A stretch of 7,273 bases of DNA from Solirubrobacterales bacterium (GTDB taxonomy: Bacteria > Actinomycetota > Thermoleophilia > Solirubrobacterales > Solirubrobacteraceae), in assembly GCA_025964065.1 (NCBI GenBank), contig JAOPZO010000341.1, positions 1 to 7,273 of the forward strand. Reading direction: 5' to 3'. The position numbers and the translations under genes are program-made. Position 1 is the first letter of the stretch, and the number at the start of each line of letters is the position of its first letter. The notes beneath the pieces are model-generated. The model had not been told where the DNA came from and did not search any database. It saw nothing but the letters and a program-made list of their open reading frames with translations. This document shows positions 5,853 to 7,273 of the stretch, piece after piece.

Positions 5853-6308
5853 ATGCACTCCGGCCCCCCGACCGACTCGCCGCGCCCGCGCGGGGGCGGG
5901 CTCCGGGGTTGTGCCGCGGCCGCGCTCCGCCGGTGGGTCGCGGGTGCGGACGATGCACGGCTCGAGCGCACGTTCGGCTCCCGGGCCGGTGCGCACGTGC
6001 TGTTCCGGACGCTCGCGGCGGCCTTTCCGGCCGAGCGCGCGGGCCTGACCACGGAGGTCTGCATCGAGGTGCGCCGCACGGACGGGGTCGGCCGGCGCTG
6101 GACGCTCCTGCTGACGCCCGAGGCGGCGCGGGCGCGACCCGGGGGCACCGGTGCGGCACCCGTCTCGCTCGCGATCGGGCTCGCCGACCTCCTGCGGATC
6201 GCCGCGGGCGAGCTGGACGCCGGCGAGGCGCTGCTGACGAGCCGGATGGACGTCGCAGGCGACCTCGCGCTCGCGATGCAGCTCGCCGCGGTGCTCGAAC
6301 GGCGCTAG
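5853..6308 (+). CDS. SCP2-like sterol-carrier-domain protein
   Basis: A 151-residue soluble protein. The C-terminal part resembles the SCP2 sterol-carrier fold: a beta-rich centre (about 66-90, TEVCIEVRR and RWTLLLTPE) followed by LADLLRIAAGELDAGEALLTSRMDVAG (110-136) and GDLALAMQL (136-144). This matches the family's pattern of a low-activity helix, an acidic turn, a G-x-GD motif and a final helix. SCP2 domains bind lipids or other hydrophobic ligands. The ligand here is unknown. The first 25 residues are proline- and arginine-rich and unlikely to be folded. The frame is open far upstream through rnpB, but the ATG at 5853 is preferred because it follows a TANNNT box at leaderless distance. 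It is convergent with the lipoprotein gene, and the two stops share CTAG. Confidence 0.75.
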   Translation: MHSGPPTDSPRPRGGGLRGCAAAALRRWVAGADDARLERTFGSRAGAHVLFRTLAAAFPAERAGLTTEVCIEVRRTDGVGRRWTLLLTPEAARARPGGTGAAPVSLAIGLADLLRIAAGELDAGEALLTSRMDVAGDLALAMQLAAVLERR

Positions 6309-6730
6309 TCCGTCGCCTTCACGACCGCGTCGAGCCGGGCGGCTTCGCCGGGGACGCCGCAGCGGCGCAGCTGCTCCGAGGTCTCCTCGGCGATGAGGCG
6401 CATCTCGACGGCGCGGTCCTCGTTGCCGGTCTCGTACACGCGCCCGGGGTACTGCTCGGCGATGGTGGCGATGGCCTGAGCGGCGCCACCGAGCTCCGCG
6501 GCGGAGCGGTCGGGGGTGCCGCTGCCGTCGCTGCCGCAGGCCGCGTCGATGCGGCGTTTGGCGTCGAGGACCTCGGCGATGTCGGACTCGGCGAGCGTGT
6601 TGTCGCCATTGGAGCCGCGGGCGTCGTCCTTCGCCATGTCGCCGCCGCCGCCGGCGCTGCCACCGCAGCCGGCCGCCGCGAGGGCGAGGGTCGAGAGGAG
6701 CAGGGCGAGGGGGCGGTGGGGAGCGCGCAT
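6305..6730 (-). CDS. Small secreted lipoprotein of unknown function
   Basis: A 141-residue predicted lipoprotein. The N-terminus MRAPHRP is followed by a hydrophobic stretch (8-20) and a lipobox AAGC with the acylated cysteine at position 22. The next residues (23-45) are a flexible Gly/Asp-rich linker. The mature domain is largely helical and acidic and has only two further cysteines, C65 and C124, which could form a disulfide outside the membrane. I do not recognise a family. The ATG at 6730 gives a proper signal peptide. A longer upstream reading would cross the SOS box and is rejected. The gene is divergent from the ImuB-like gene, with 120 bases between the starts, and convergent with the SCP2-like gene, whose stop overlaps its own by 3 bases. 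Confidence 0.8.
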   Translation of the reverse strand: MRAPHRPLALLLSTLALAAAGCGGSAGGGGDMAKDDARGSNGDNTLAESDIAEVLDAKRRIDAACGSDGSGTPDRSAAELGGAAQAIATIAEQYPGRVYETGNEDRAVEMRLIAEETSEQLRRCGVPGEAARLDAVVKATD

Positions 6731-6832
6731 GGCTCGACAGATACCCGGAGGGCTCTCGGGAACGCGCGAACCCGGCGCATCTTGCGCGATGCAGGGACTT
6801 CCCGGCGCGGCACCTTTCCGCCGGACCCCGTG

Positions 6833-6846
6833 CGAACATGTGTTCG
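6833..6846 (+). promoter_or_regulatory. SOS box (LexA operator) of the ImuB-like gene
   Basis: CGAACATGTGTTCG fits CGAACRNRYGTTYG at every position and is the exact reverse complement of the lexA operator in this window. It ends 4 bases before the ATG at 6851, so LexA bound here would block initiation of the polymerase-like gene. A clear -10 box could not be found. The divergent lipoprotein gene starts about 100 bases away and may or may not be affected. Confidence 0.92.
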
Positions 6847-6850
6847 TCCA

Positions 6851-7273
6851 ATGGTCGTCTGCGTGCTGCTCCCCCGCTTCTCCCTCGTCACCGCTGCCGG
6901 CGGTCGCGAGGCACTGGCCACAGGTCCTGCGGCCCTCGCACCCGAGCCGGGTCGGGAGCAGCTCGTGGGCGAGGTCAACGGCCCGGCGGAGAGCCACGGC
7001 GTGCACCCGGGGATGCGCCTGGGCGAGGCCCTCGCCCGCTGTCCGTCGCTTGCGCTCATCCCGCCCGACCCCGTCGGGGTGGCGGACGCCTGGGAGCGCG
7101 TCGTCGCGCGGCTCGAGTCGATCGGGGCGCAGGTCGAGGGCGAGGAGCCCGGAATCGCCTGCTTCGAGGCCGACGGGCTGCGGCGCCTCCACGGCGGGTC
7201 GCTCGACGGCGTGGTCGCCGCGGTCCGGCGGGCGATCGCGGTGCCCGCGCGCATCGGCGCCGGCCCCTCGCGC
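6851..7273 (+). CDS. ImuB-like Y-family DNA polymerase homologue (3' truncated by window edge)
   Basis: The first 141 codons of a Y-family polymerase homologue, still open at the window end. Family features are GVHPGMRLGEALARCPSL (50-67, like the DinB fingers/palm segment), a PPDP turn (71-74), an IGAQVE strand (91-96), FEADGLRRLHGG (105-116) and ARIGAGPS (133-140). The acidic residues needed for catalysis in DinB are absent: the usual DxDxFF start is CVLLPRF (4-10), and the SxDE motif aligns with EEPG (98-101). This is the hallmark of ImuB, the inactive adaptor that brings the error-prone polymerase DnaE2 to the sliding clamp in SOS mutagenesis. The SOS box 4 bases upstream supports DNA-damage induction. 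The ATG at 6851 lacks a ribosome site and may be leaderless. A GTG at 6830 is in frame but would place the operator in the coding region. Confidence 0.85.
   Translation, partial: MVVCVLLPRFSLVTAAGGREALATGPAALAPEPGREQLVGEVNGPAESHGVHPGMRLGEALARCPSLALIPPDPVGVADAWERVVARLESIGAQVEGEEPGIACFEADGLRRLHGGSLDGVVAAVRRAIAVPARIGAGPSR

Noticed and set aside
5201..6148. Minus-strand open frame of 315 codons
   Set aside because: It crosses the whole RNase P RNA gene and half of the SCP2-like gene.

Overview
This is a very GC-rich bacterial window whose features point to an actinobacterium. Codon third positions are almost all G or C, the LexA operators follow the Gram-positive/actinobacterial SOS consensus (CGAACRNRYGTTYG), the RNase P RNA is of type A, and -10 boxes fit TANNNT. 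The LexA and the Y-family protein resemble those of the Thermoleophilia (Solirubrobacterales) from memory, but that placement is an inference without a database search.

Left block (1-3249, all plus strand): the C-terminal ATP-binding half of a sensor histidine kinase, an 8-TM membrane protein of the COG4705 type, an FTR1-family iron permease-like protein, and undecaprenyl-diphosphatase UppP. The first three lie close together and may form one transcription unit that links a two-component system to metal or cation handling. UppP recycles the lipid carrier for cell-wall synthesis. The COG4705-type protein has a fourfold internal repeat, W-x9-G-x4-D, at exact spacing.

Middle gap (3250-3841): no convincing gene. 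It holds a possible terminator after uppP and a short transposase-like remnant on the minus strand. It is closed by a perfect 13-bp inverted repeat that terminates the tRNA-Leu(GAG) gene on the minus strand.

Right block (3963-7273): lexA, with a recognisable promoter and an SOS operator, is followed by an overlapping gene for a small protein with a C-terminal zinc ribbon. A near-perfect 61-nt hairpin follows, and then rnpB (RNase P RNA, unusually compact) with its own promoter and hairpin terminator. Next come an SCP2-like protein (probably leaderless) and a convergent lipoprotein gene whose stop codon shares the palindrome CTAG with it. The window ends in the N-terminal 141 codons of a Y-family polymerase of the ImuB type that lacks the catalytic acidic residues. 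Its SOS box is the exact reverse complement of the lexA operator. LexA, the zinc-ribbon protein and the ImuB-like protein therefore look like a local SOS/mutagenesis cluster.
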